From: JBCDBD01 sp039184335
GTDB lineage: Bacteria; Bacteroidota; Bacteroidia; Flavobacteriales; Flavobacteriaceae
Assembly (NCBI GenBank): GCA_039184335.1
Contig: JBCDBD010000013.1
Span: forward strand, 1 to 64,000
DNA: 64,000 nt
Reading direction: 5' to 3'
Under the pieces are notes generated by a model that saw only the letters and a list, made by a program, of their open reading frames with translations, made no database searches and had not been told where the DNA came from. Positions 8,490 through 17,098 of this stretch are shown one piece after another. How positions within the stretch are numbered: position 1 is the stretch's first letter; each line of letters starts with the position of its first letter. Both the position numbers and the translations under genes were made by a program.

Positions 8490-9025
8490 TGCGCATCATT
8501 TCAGGAAAATATAAAGGGAAAAGAATATTGGCCCCAAAAAAACTGCCCGTAAGACCAACCACGGCAATGGCCAAGGAAGGGTTATTCAATATCTTGAACA
8601 ACCGCTATGATTTCAATGAAATAAAGGTTATCGATCTATTTTCCGGTACTGGCAATATCAGTTACGAGTTTGCCTCAAGAGGTACCCAAGACATCATGGC
8701 CGTAGATGCACATGCGGGTTGCATTCAATTTATTGCCCAAACAGCTAAAGAGCTAAACCTGCCGATCAGAGCTATAAAAAGTGACGTCAAAAAATATCTT
8801 AATCGATATTTGAATAAGGCCGATCTGATTTTTGCCGATCCACCCTATCATCTAAATACGGCTGATTTCACAAACATTATAACACTGGTTTTTGAAAAAA
8901 AGCTTCTTTTGCCTGATGGAACCTTAATCATAGAACATGCACCACAAACAGATTTAACGAAAAATCAACTGTTCGTGGAAAAAAGAAAGTACGGAAGCAG
9001 TGTGTTTAGTTTTTTCACTCATTAA
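8489..9025 (+). CDS. rsmD: 16S rRNA (guanine(966)-N2)-methyltransferase
   Basis: 178 residues, typical length. The N terminus MRIISGKYKGKRI, the PTTAMAKEGLFNIL block, the SAM-binding VIDLFSGTGNISYE segment and the catalytic FADPPYH motif identify RsmD, which methylates G966 of 16S rRNA in the small subunit using S-adenosylmethionine. Its start overlaps the DUF3822 stop. Confidence 0.95.
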   Translation: MRIISGKYKGKRILAPKKLPVRPTTAMAKEGLFNILNNRYDFNEIKVIDLFSGTGNISYEFASRGTQDIMAVDAHAGCIQFIAQTAKELNLPIRAIKSDVKKYLNRYLNKADLIFADPPYHLNTADFTNIITLVFEKKLLLPDGTLIIEHAPQTDLTKNQLFVEKRKYGSSVFSFFTH

Positions 9026-9042
9026 AATCAATTGAAAAGAAA

Positions 9043-9347
9043 AAGCAGGCCATAAGCCGGATTCTGTATCTCGACAGCTATCGAGACCCTTATCATTTAT
9101 CTCGACTTTTGGTTGCCCAAAAGCTCTAACCGCCTACCCTCCAACTTGGGCGTGCTACCCTCAAATGCTGGTCTACATGGCGTTTCACCGCATAGAGTTT
9201 ACCTGATTTCACTACAGCCGAACTGTACATACTTTCTGTTGCACTTTTCCTTCCCAATGACTATTATTGGGAGGCGGGTGTTACCCGCTATGCTGCACTC
9301 TGGTGTCCGGACTTTCCTCTCTAATAAAGAGCGATAAGGTGGCCTGC
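9043..9347 (-). ncRNA. rnpB: RNase P RNA
   Basis: The minus strand carries the RNase P signature GAGGAAAGTCCGGACACC near the 5' end and the closing AGAATCCGGCTTATGGCCTG near the 3' end. The two ends pair as helix P1: GCAGGCCA at 9347-9340 with TGGCCTGC at 9052-9045. The core contains the universally conserved ACAGAA-like segment and a TTGGGCAACCAAAAG hairpin. This is the catalytic RNA that trims the 5' leader of tRNA precursors. The ends were set from P1 and may be off by a few bases. The gene lies back to back with dnaX, 111 bases apart. Confidence 0.93.
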
Positions 9348-9352
9348 AGACG

Positions 9353-9360
9353 CAAAGGTA
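9353..9360 (-). promoter_or_regulatory. -7 box (TACCTTTG) of rnpB
   Basis: On the minus strand TACCTTTG matches TAnnTTTG and ends five bases before the first base of helix P1, exactly where the RNase P RNA should start. No good -33 TTTG is present; a T-run lies there instead. Confidence 0.6.
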
Positions 9361-9425
9361 AAGTAATTGTTAATAAAAAAACAGAGCAGACTTGTCTGGC
9401 CCATACAAAACCAGGCTCCAATCTT

Positions 9426-9433
9426 TATATTTG
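9426..9433 (+). promoter_or_regulatory. -7 box (TATATTTG) of dnaX
   Basis: TATATTTG fits TAnnTTTG and lies 25 bases before the proposed TTG start of dnaX. The position supports that start, because transcription would begin after the upstream part of the open frame. Confidence 0.5.
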
Positions 9434-9458
9434 TATCAAGGCTAAAACCTACGTCTTC

Positions 9459-11186
9459 TTGGAACCTTTTGTTGTATCTGCCCGAAAATACCGCCCACAA
9501 TCATTCAAGGATGTTGTAGGGCAAGAATCTATTACCAATACACTGCTCAATGCCATCGAAAACAACCATTTGGCCCAAGCATTGCTTTTTTGTGGTCCAA
9601 GGGGTGTCGGTAAAACCACCTGTGCAAGAATATTGGCAAAGCAAATCAACCGAGATGGTAGCGAAAATGACGACGAAGATTTTGCGTTCAATATTTTTGA
9701 ATTGGATGCAGCTTCCAATAATTCCGTAGATGATATCAGAAGCCTTATTGATCAGGTTCGTATTCCCCCACAGGTAGGCAAATACAAGGTATATATTATC
9801 GATGAGGTACATATGCTTTCACAATCGGCCTTCAATGCTTTTTTAAAAACCTTGGAAGAACCCCCTAAACATGCCATCTTTATTTTGGCCACAACAGAGA
9901 AACACAAGATCATACCTACCATTCTCTCACGATGCCAAATATTTGACTTTAAAAGAATAACAACATTAGACATCGTCAAATACCTTAAATATATCTCAGG
10001 GGAGCAAGGCATTGATACTGAAGATGATGCGTTGCACATTATAGCGCGTAAAGCTGATGGTGCCATGCGTGATGCACTCTCAATCTTTGATAGGGTTGTC
10101 AGCTATTCCGGAAAAAACCTTACCCGAAAAGCTGTTGCCGAAAACTTGAACGTTCTTGATTACGACACGTATTTTGAGGCTACTGAACTGATACTGCAAA
10201 ATGACATTCCGAAACTTCTTGTGCAGTTCAACCAAACTCTATCACAAGGGTTTGATGGCCATCACTTTATCAACGGACTGGCATCCCATTTTAGAAACCT
10301 CATTGTTTGCCAACATGAAGAAACCCTATCACTTTTAGAAATGGGTGAAGATGCAAAAAAGCGATATGGACAACAGGCCCAAGCAACATCAAAAACTACA
10401 CTTTTAAAGGGATTGGATATGGCCAATGAATGTGACCTGAACTACAAGACCAGTAGAAACCAACGGCTGCTTGTTGAACTTACACTGATGAAACTGGCCT
10501 CGATTACTTTTGACAGTGAAAAAAAAAAGACTGATTTTATAATTCCTGCAACATATTTCAAATCTAACGATTATCAAAAAAAACCTGGTTTTTCCATAGA
10601 AGAAGTTCGCCTGCCCTCGTCAGGATTACCAAAAATAGAGGCCAAAAACCCTAAGGGACCGGAAGATCAAAAAGAAGTACTAATAGCATCAGAAAAACCA
10701 AGAAAAATTCAACTTTCAACCACTTCAAAGCGGGTTTCCGGTCTTTCACTTTCCAGTCTAAAAGCTAAAAAGGCACATCAAAATGCCAAAACGCCCGCTA
10801 TTGAAGAAAAAGAGTTGCCTAAAGCACCATTTACTGAAATTGCCTTACGCAAATACTGGGACGAGTTTGTTCAAAAAATAGACAATAAAGGAAAAAAGAT
10901 ATTGGCGAGCAGCCTTCAGACTGATAGACCCAAACTGAAGGATGATCATACGATATGGATAGAACTGCCCAATAGCACGATGAAAAAAGAAGTGGAACGC
11001 GAACAAGTGCTGCTCCTGAACTTTTTAAGGGAAAAGCTGGACAATCATCATATTACCCTTCGAATAGCTGTCAATGAAGATGTTTCGAAAAAATATGCAT
11101 TTACCCCAGAAGAAAAATATCAAAAATTAAGGGACAAAAACCCGGCTATTGATTTACTGCGCAAAGAATTTGATCTTGATTTATGA
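9459..11186 (+). CDS. dnaX: DNA polymerase III subunit gamma/tau
   Basis: 575 residues from the TTG at 9459. This subunit is the ATPase of the clamp loader. The frame is open further upstream into the RNase P gene, but the family N terminus FVVSARKYRPQSFKDVVGQ begins two codons after this TTG and the -7 box lies just before it. Walker A is GPRGVGKTT, the DEAD-like box is YIIDEVHMLS, the SRC motif is TILSRCQIFDF. The four-cysteine zinc knuckle seen in most DnaX proteins is missing and replaced by a short acidic stretch (DGSENDDEDFAFN), as I recall for other Flavobacteriaceae. The C-terminal third is a poorly conserved, charged tau-like region. Confidence 0.93.
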   Translation: MEPFVVSARKYRPQSFKDVVGQESITNTLLNAIENNHLAQALLFCGPRGVGKTTCARILAKQINRDGSENDDEDFAFNIFELDAASNNSVDDIRSLIDQVRIPPQVGKYKVYIIDEVHMLSQSAFNAFLKTLEEPPKHAIFILATTEKHKIIPTILSRCQIFDFKRITTLDIVKYLKYISGEQGIDTEDDALHIIARKADGAMRDALSIFDRVVSYSGKNLTRKAVAENLNVLDYDTYFEATELILQNDIPKLLVQFNQTLSQGFDGHHFINGLASHFRNLIVCQHEETLSLLEMGEDAKKRYGQQAQATSKTTLLKGLDMANECDLNYKTSRNQRLLVELTLMKLASITFDSEKKKTDFIIPATYFKSNDYQKKPGFSIEEVRLPSSGLPKIEAKNPKGPEDQKEVLIASEKPRKIQLSTTSKRVSGLSLSSLKAKKAHQNAKTPAIEEKELPKAPFTEIALRKYWDEFVQKIDNKGKKILASSLQTDRPKLKDDHTIWIELPNSTMKKEVEREQVLLLNFLREKLDNHHITLRIAVNEDVSKKYAFTPEEKYQKLRDKNPAIDLLRKEFDLDL

Positions 11187-11534
11187 TTTTTTGGAAAATT
11201 TGATTCCAATCGCATAAACCAACATCAAAATACCTGCAATAATCAACCCAAGTGCTTCTCTCCCCCTTTCTATGTTCACAATATTGCCCTCACCAATGCT
11301 GACACCCTCAAATTTTTTAGGCCAGCTGTAAATAGCGAATACCATATAAAACACACAAAGAAGTATGGCCCATAGCAACTTAAGACGGCCTAAGGCAAAA
11401 AGTACCGATGCCAAAGCGGCCATTCCATAAATAGCATACCATTGCATTGCATCTTGGTCATTATGCTGTACTACTGCGGCCCAAACAAAAAATAGCGCAA
11501 ACACTAGACTTATGGTCTTGAAAAGAATTTTCAT
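11181..11534 (-). CDS. TMEM220-family small membrane protein
   Basis: 117 residues with four hydrophobic helices. The VQHNDQDAMQWYAIYGMAAL block is characteristic of the transmembrane 220 family, found in bacteria and animals, with no known function. The ATG follows the eboF stop by one base, so it is the last gene of the ebo operon. It overlaps the end of dnaX by six bases (TTATGA). Whether it works with the Ebo proteins is inference from operon structure only. Confidence 0.8.
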   Translation of the reverse strand: MKILFKTISLVFALFFVWAAVVQHNDQDAMQWYAIYGMAALASVLFALGRLKLLWAILLCVFYMVFAIYSWPKKFEGVSIGEGNIVNIERGREALGLIIAGILMLVYAIGIKFSKKS

Positions 11535-11535
11535 A

Positions 11536-12912
11536 TCAGTTATTTTTTATATGTGATTCCAAAATAGAGAAAACTTTAATGGCATCAACCCTGTTCGCTT
11601 TTACTAAATCAGCACGATTAGAAATTAGAATGGGAAAGTCTTCTTCATCTTCTGGAATACGGCCATGGGATCCCTTGATCAAATCGGCTTTGAGTGGAAT
11701 GATGTCCATTACAGTTCGGAAACCAAGTTTTTTCTTCATAAGCTTCCATAATACCTTTAACAGCACCATTTTGTCCTTTGGATCCGTCAACATCTCGACA
11801 GGATCGTAACCTGGCTTTTTATGAATATCAACCATACGCGCAAAATCGGGCGCTTTTTTGTCATCGTTCCAATAATAATAGGTAAACCATGAATTTGCAC
11901 AGGCCACTACTACCAAATCACCACATCTATCATGCTTTAGGTTTACTTTTTCGATTTCGTCCCCGTCCCATACTTTTTCCACCCCATGCAGGTCTTCTAT
12001 CAACGACTTCAACTGTTTGCGTATTGATAGGTCGTTGAGATAAATATGGGCTATTTGGTGATCTGCGACAGCAAAGGCTTTACTGGCCCCAACATCCATT
12101 AATTCAAGGCCGCGCTCCTCACGGATGGCCAAATACCCTTTACTACGTAAAACACGGTTTAAATGTACAGGGTTTTCCACATTGGTGATTCCGTATTCAG
12201 ATAAAAGGATAAGGTTACTATCTTGGTCTTGGTAATAGGATATCATTTTTTTTACGACCCTATCGATCTCTTCCAAATCTTTACCAATTACATCAAAATT
12301 CAATCCATGACGTTGTAAATTATAATCAAGATGTGGCAGGTAGACCAATGTTAAAGTGGGATTGTATTGTTGGTCGGTTCTTATGGCCGCATCAGCAATC
12401 CACTCACTTGATTTTATGGATGTGTTCGGCCCCCAGAAGTGGAACAAAGGAAAAGTGCCCAATTCATTTTGAAGTGCATCCCTTAATTCAGGGGGATAGG
12501 AATAAACATCTGGTATCTTTCTTCCATCAGCCAGATAATTGGGGCGTGGTGTGACACTGTAATCTACTGAGGAATACATATTGTACCACCAAAATAGATT
12601 GGCACAGGTAAAATCTTTATTTTCCTTTTTCATCTTTTCCCAGAGCTTTTCGGCTTGTACCAATTTGTTGGACTGTAGCCAAAACTTAACCTCACACTCT
12701 TCTTTAAAATACCACCCATTGCCTACGATTCCATGTGTTGAAGGCCATTTTCCTGTCATATAGGTAGCTTGTGCACTGCAAGTCACTGCGGGTAATACAG
12801 GATCAATATAGGTTGTGCCCCCATTTTCTAAAAATGATTTGATAAAAGGGGTGTGTTCACCTATCAATCTTTTGGTGAGCCCTACGACATTGATAACAAC
12901 TGTTTTTTTCAC
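11536..12912 (-). CDS. eboF: EboF: alkaline phosphatase/nucleotide pyrophosphatase-type protein
   Basis: 458 residues from a GTG directly abutting the eboE stop. It has the type I phosphodiesterase fold: the nucleophile is likely T44 in LPAVTCSAQATYMTG, followed by STHGIVGNGW, HLDYNLQRHGL and SEYGI. The first metal-binding Asp of the superfamily (usually in a DGLR-like strand) is replaced by NVVGL, so the metal site differs or uses another ligand; I recall the same change in other EboF proteins. It would hydrolyse a phosphoester or pyrophosphate of an Ebo-pathway metabolite. That substrate is unknown. It is the sixth gene of the ebo operon. Confidence 0.88.
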   Translation of the reverse strand: MKKTVVINVVGLTKRLIGEHTPFIKSFLENGGTTYIDPVLPAVTCSAQATYMTGKWPSTHGIVGNGWYFKEECEVKFWLQSNKLVQAEKLWEKMKKENKDFTCANLFWWYNMYSSVDYSVTPRPNYLADGRKIPDVYSYPPELRDALQNELGTFPLFHFWGPNTSIKSSEWIADAAIRTDQQYNPTLTLVYLPHLDYNLQRHGLNFDVIGKDLEEIDRVVKKMISYYQDQDSNLILLSEYGITNVENPVHLNRVLRSKGYLAIREERGLELMDVGASKAFAVADHQIAHIYLNDLSIRKQLKSLIEDLHGVEKVWDGDEIEKVNLKHDRCGDLVVVACANSWFTYYYWNDDKKAPDFARMVDIHKKPGYDPVEMLTDPKDKMVLLKVLWKLMKKKLGFRTVMDIIPLKADLIKGSHGRIPEDEEDFPILISNRADLVKANRVDAIKVFSILESHIKNN

Positions 12913-14106
12913 TTAAAGCTTTTCTTTTAGCCACTCCATTTCCCTAATGATGGATTCTGAAAGTTCCCTTTTCAGAGTATTGGGCAAAACATCCCAAGTA
13001 TAGGTCTCAACCTCAATATGACTACATATCTTATGCATTTTCAAACATTGCAACACTTTTTTAATATGGTCTTGGGTAGCATGCAAGTGTCCAAACCTCT
13101 CCAGAAAGATAGGAACGTGAAAATGTGCCCGTAACTCCTTGAAATTTTTTCGCTCATTCAATACCAAAGGTAAATCTGAATACGTGAGTACCTTGTTGTC
13201 TCTTTTTTCGGTGACCTGATGTAGGTACGTTGGTTCGTCAAACAGTTCTAGGGACTGCCATATTTCATTGATAGTATTCGAATCATAAAGAATTTTCAAT
13301 GCAGAACTCACCTGTATCTTGCCTATTTGAATGCCGTTTTCACCAAACTTTTGAAATGTATCTTTAGGTTCTTCATAGGCTAGGGAAAAATGACAAATAT
13401 CATAGCAGATGGTCACATAGCGCTTGGTAAGCTTTTCAGCCGCGACTTCGCCCAATCCTATTTTTTTCTTGAAGGCCTTTATTGAAATAGGCACTAAATA
13501 AGCTGAAAAAAAATCAATCACATCTTGGGCATTTTCTAAAAGTCCATCAGGTTCTGGTTCGATATCAAGATGTAAATAGACGCCTTTAGTGTGCTCTATT
13601 TCGTAAAGCTGTACGGCTATTTCGGCCATGTTAGCCGCTGATACCGACTTAGCTTGATGTACCTCGGCTTTAGAAGTAAACCAATGTTTGTAACTGATCG
13701 GCGAGGTCGATATGCCCCCAGAAAGAGGCTCCGGAAGAAGAACTGCCAACTGTTTGAAAAGCCTGGCCGTATATGCTAACCGTTTTTGGGACAACCAATC
13801 TGGTCTGTGCACATTTTCCTTTACTTTTTCATTATGGAAATTTCCATAGGGAAAACCATTGATCGTGTACACATAAAGTTCATTTTCATCCAACCATTTT
13901 TTAAACCCCACCAAATTATTGCCGACTCCAAGTTCTTCACTGGCCTTGTTCGATAATCGCAGTCCGATACCAAATGGTTTTTCTGGTGAAATACTTTGCT
14001 TGACCTTTAAGGTGTATGTTTTTAAACTGTTGAAAGTTACGTCCCAGTTTTCGCCAGGGTGCACATTGGTACAATAAGAAAGGTGGTAAAAATCAGATAC
14101 AAACAT
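12913..14106 (-). CDS. eboE: EboE: TIM-barrel metabolite traffic protein
   Basis: 397 residues from the ATG at 14106, two bases after the eboD stop. A TTG 27 bases further upstream is open but would overlap eboD. The opening SDFYHLSYCTNVHPGENWD and the barrel segments YLHLDIEPEPDG and VTICYDICHFSLAYEEP place it in the xylose isomerase-like TIM-barrel family as EboE. Acidic and histidine residues in these strands could bind a divalent metal. In cyanobacteria the ebo genes are needed for the scytonemin monomer to reach the periplasm, hence the family name; the reaction is not known. Confidence 0.9.
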   Translation of the reverse strand: MFVSDFYHLSYCTNVHPGENWDVTFNSLKTYTLKVKQSISPEKPFGIGLRLSNKASEELGVGNNLVGFKKWLDENELYVYTINGFPYGNFHNEKVKENVHRPDWLSQKRLAYTARLFKQLAVLLPEPLSGGISTSPISYKHWFTSKAEVHQAKSVSAANMAEIAVQLYEIEHTKGVYLHLDIEPEPDGLLENAQDVIDFFSAYLVPISIKAFKKKIGLGEVAAEKLTKRYVTICYDICHFSLAYEEPKDTFQKFGENGIQIGKIQVSSALKILYDSNTINEIWQSLELFDEPTYLHQVTEKRDNKVLTYSDLPLVLNERKNFKELRAHFHVPIFLERFGHLHATQDHIKKVLQCLKMHKICSHIEVETYTWDVLPNTLKRELSESIIREMEWLKEKL

Positions 14107-14107
14107 A

Positions 14108-15274
14108 TCAACAAGAGAGCTCTTCTTTGGCAATACTTCGCACTGTAATTGCTTCTTCCATTTTTTTCATATCAATTTCATGCACATCTTGCTTGCTACC
14201 AATTCTCGAGAGCAATGTGATGGTCAATTTGCCCCCTAAATGCTCCCTGAACTCCCCAATGCCATTTAATAGTTCTTTGCGTTCAAGGTCATTTTCAATG
14301 GGAAGCCGAAGGTCAAAACCCAAGTCATTGAAAACGTCTAAGACCTTATCTAAAATGCTTTGATCGATCAACCCCGTCAATTTGGCATATGTTACATCTA
14401 AGGCGATGCCCATTGCGACTGCTTCACCATGCCGTAGGCGGTAATCCGTCATCTGCTCCAACTTATGTGCAGCCCAGTGACCAAAATCCAATGGACGGGA
14501 TGAACCGTCCTCAAAAGGGTCTCCTCCATTGGCAATATGCCCCATATGTATTTCTGCACAACGGTAAATCAAATGTTTCATCGGTTCTGGTTTTCGCTTA
14601 GCCAATGCTACTGCATTTTGGCCTATAAAATCGAAAAATATCTTGTCTTTGATCAAGGCTACCTTCATAGCCTCGGCTATACCAGAAATCCAATCGCGCT
14701 GATCTAGTGTTTCTAAAAAATGATAATCATTTATGATTGCCAACGGAACGGCAAATGTTCCTATAAAATTCTTTTTACCAAATTCGTTGATACCATTCTT
14801 GACCCCTACTGCAGCATCATTTTGGGCAAGTACCGTTGTGGGTACGCGAATTAGCTTTACGCCCCTGTGTGCCGTAGCAGCAGCATAGCCTACCATATCA
14901 ATAACAGCTCCTCCTCCAATCGCTACTACAAATGAGTGCCTGCAGATAGCATTATCATTGATGGCACGAAGTACTTTCTGAACATTGCCATGGTCATTTT
15001 TACATTCTTCGCCTCCCGGCAATACCAAAATATCTTCCAATTGCACCCTATCGTACTGGTTGCAATAAGCTTCAACCTTGTCGAGTAACTTTGGGTGCTT
15101 TAAATATACCCCACCGTCAATCGCAAATATGGCCTTTATGTTATCCTGTTCTGAATATTTGGTCATGACTTCATACAAAAGCCCATTTCGGGTAGAAAAC
15201 ATATCTTCGGTAAAGTGAAGCTTGTAGTCATAACTTACTGAAAATGATTGTGCTATGAAAGAAGGTGTTTTCAT
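14108..15274 (-). CDS. eboD: EboD: 3-dehydroquinate synthase-like sugar phosphate cyclase
   Basis: 388 residues. It has the NAD-binding loop IGGGAVIDMVGYAA (119-132) and the zinc ligands of dehydroquinate synthases at E201 (GIAEAMK), H266 (LDFGHWAAH) and H282 (RHGEAVAMGI). Housekeeping AroB is about 30 residues shorter and diverges at the N terminus. The ebo branch is distinct and lies between eboC and eboE, as in other ebo clusters. A cyclisation of a sugar phosphate is expected, but the substrate is not established and could be one of several heptulose or octulose phosphates. Confidence 0.92.
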   Translation of the reverse strand: MKTPSFIAQSFSVSYDYKLHFTEDMFSTRNGLLYEVMTKYSEQDNIKAIFAIDGGVYLKHPKLLDKVEAYCNQYDRVQLEDILVLPGGEECKNDHGNVQKVLRAINDNAICRHSFVVAIGGGAVIDMVGYAAATAHRGVKLIRVPTTVLAQNDAAVGVKNGINEFGKKNFIGTFAVPLAIINDYHFLETLDQRDWISGIAEAMKVALIKDKIFFDFIGQNAVALAKRKPEPMKHLIYRCAEIHMGHIANGGDPFEDGSSRPLDFGHWAAHKLEQMTDYRLRHGEAVAMGIALDVTYAKLTGLIDQSILDKVLDVFNDLGFDLRLPIENDLERKELLNGIGEFREHLGGKLTITLLSRIGSKQDVHEIDMKKMEEAITVRSIAKEELSC

Positions 15275-15283
15275 ACCTTAAAT

Positions 15284-16189
15284 TTAGGTAACAGCGAAGA
15301 TTTTAGAAAGAAAAATAGATAACGGCAATAATAATACGAGTAATAGCCCAATAGCCCAATGCGAATGCCCGACAGCTATGGCAGCATCCAACACGATAAT
15401 GGACAATACCCCTGCCTTGACCGCCCTTCTGATATTATCAGGATTGTTCTGGGCATACGAACTCGCTAAGGGCTTAAAAACCAATAGGGCAAAGAGTCCC
15501 AAAAACAAAAGATAGTGGAGCATAGGTTTTGTTGTCATTTCATGAAAACCTATAACGCAAAAAATCACTATTTTATATAAAAATGCTGCCCTGAGAATAT
15601 TTTTTTTATTATTTCCATGCACTTCGCCACGACTCACCATAGTGACCGCAGCGATAAAAACCAAAGGTATGAAAGCATATGGCCAAAGCTTAAATTCACC
15701 AAAAACCGATAGCCCCAACAGTAGGTTCAACGCTCTACAGACCCCCATATTCAAAGGACCAAAAAAACGATGCTTTTTCGACAGACCATCATATAAAACA
15801 ATACTACCGACCAAGATGAGTGCTATAAATCCACTCGGGATAGTAACCCAAAAAGAGATCAAAACTCCCAGTACCAATAATGTACCGCCAAAGACTGAGG
15901 CATTATATCGAGAAACCCTTCCTTTCGGAATAGGACGTTCAGGACGTTCGACCCGATCTAGTTCCGCATCAAAGACATCATTCAATACAACCCCACCAGC
16001 ATATAAAAAAATTGAAGCCAACAGTAATTTGACCATGGGTAGCCATACTGTAACGTTGATATCGACATCCGCTTCATAAAAAATGTAAAAAAAGCCGGCC
16101 AGTGCAAGTCCAGCAGCACTATCTGCAGCGGCAGTCGGCAGATTTGCCGGACGGCATAATTGCAGATACGCTTTTAGCTTATCACCCAT
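15284..16189 (-). CDS. eboC: EboC: UbiA-family prenyltransferase
   Basis: 301 residues with about eight transmembrane helices. The first aspartate motif is N70-D71-xx-D74-xxx-D78 (NDVFDAELD), and the second is LYDGLSKKH near 132-140. These bind the Mg-diphosphate of a prenyl donor, so an isoprenoid chain is probably moved onto a polar acceptor at the membrane. The start overlaps the eboB stop by one base (TAATG). It belongs to the EboC branch of the UbiA superfamily by position and length. Confidence 0.92.
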   Translation of the reverse strand: MGDKLKAYLQLCRPANLPTAAADSAAGLALAGFFYIFYEADVDINVTVWLPMVKLLLASIFLYAGGVVLNDVFDAELDRVERPERPIPKGRVSRYNASVFGGTLLVLGVLISFWVTIPSGFIALILVGSIVLYDGLSKKHRFFGPLNMGVCRALNLLLGLSVFGEFKLWPYAFIPLVFIAAVTMVSRGEVHGNNKKNILRAAFLYKIVIFCVIGFHEMTTKPMLHYLLFLGLFALLVFKPLASSYAQNNPDNIRRAVKAGVLSIIVLDAAIAVGHSHWAIGLLLVLLLPLSIFLSKIFAVT

Positions 16190-17097
16190 TAAACTATTTT
16201 ATCATCATCAATACGAGGTTGCTGGCCCCTAAGCACACTATTGTCATTAAAAAGCTGGCTTTGGTCGATTCCCGGTGTGTTGAGCCAATGGCTTTCACTC
16301 ATATTTCCTGATCTAGAAAACACATCAAGTGCATTTTGGTAACAGGTTTTTACAACGTCTTCTCTTGCTATACCTCGCTTAAGCATCAAATTAGCCGTTT
16401 TGGGTACAGCCAGGGGATCGCTGACACCCCAATCGGCCGAACTATCTACGATAATGTTGGTACTACCAAATTTTTTGACCACTTCGACCATACGTTCGTT
16501 GCCCATTTTGGTCTTTGGGTAAATCGTAAAGGCCGCGATAAATCCACGATCCAATACTTCTTGAACAGTCTCTTCATTATTATGGTCAATCACTACATTT
16601 TCAGGGTTTAAATCATGTTCGATACACACTTCCATACTACGAATAGTTCCAGATTTTTTATCCCTGTGGGGGGTATGCACCTGTACCAGCATATCAAATT
16701 CCTTGGCCAGTTCCAATTGCTGTCGAAAGTACTTATCCTCGGCGGGGGTTTGATCATCATACCCTATTTCGCCTATGGCAACGACATTTTCTTTATGCAA
16801 GTAAAGAGGCAAAAGCTCCATTACCGTTTCTGCCAATGGCTCGTTATTGGCCTCTTTGGAATTTAACCCTATGGTACAATAATGCTTGATTCCAAATTGG
16901 CTCGCTCGAAAGGGCTCCCAGCCTACCAAACTGCTAAAATAATCTTGAAATGAGCCTACCTGCGTTCGGGGCTGTCCCAACCAAAAAGAAGGCTCAATGA
17001 CTGCCACAACCCCAGCGTCGGCCATAGCTTCATAATCATCTGTGGTGCGCGAGGTCATGTGTACATGTGGATCTATAAACCGTAATTTCTCTTCCAT
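16189..17097 (-). CDS. eboB: EboB: TatD-family metal-dependent hydrolase
   Basis: 302 residues. Metal ligands are H11 and H13 (DPHVHMTS), E110 (AIGEIGYDD), H141 (VQVHTPH), H172 (VIDHNNEE) and D218 or D222 (VDSSADWG), as in TatD amidohydrolases. The opening and the SRTTDDYEAMADAGV segment are those of EboB rather than of TatD nuclease. It probably hydrolyses a metabolite, not DNA. It starts one base after the eboA stop and is followed by eboC with a one-base overlap. Confidence 0.9.
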   Translation of the reverse strand: MEEKLRFIDPHVHMTSRTTDDYEAMADAGVVAVIEPSFWLGQPRTQVGSFQDYFSSLVGWEPFRASQFGIKHYCTIGLNSKEANNEPLAETVMELLPLYLHKENVVAIGEIGYDDQTPAEDKYFRQQLELAKEFDMLVQVHTPHRDKKSGTIRSMEVCIEHDLNPENVVIDHNNEETVQEVLDRGFIAAFTIYPKTKMGNERMVEVVKKFGSTNIIVDSSADWGVSDPLAVPKTANLMLKRGIAREDVVKTCYQNALDVFSRSGNMSESHWLNTPGIDQSQLFNDNSVLRGQQPRIDDDKIV

Positions 17098-17098
17098 A

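Noticed and set aside
9113..9337. Plus-strand open frame of 74 residues
   Set aside because: It runs through RNase P RNA on the opposite strand and has no protein-like features.
9267..9458. N-terminal extension of dnaX into the RNase P gene
   Set aside because: The 64 extra residues are not DnaX-like, overlap rnpB on the other strand and lie upstream of the -7 box.
14108..15274. EboD as the housekeeping shikimate enzyme AroB
   Set aside because: It is longer, sits in the ebo gene order and lacks any nearby aro gene; aroQ lies 30 kb away on its own.
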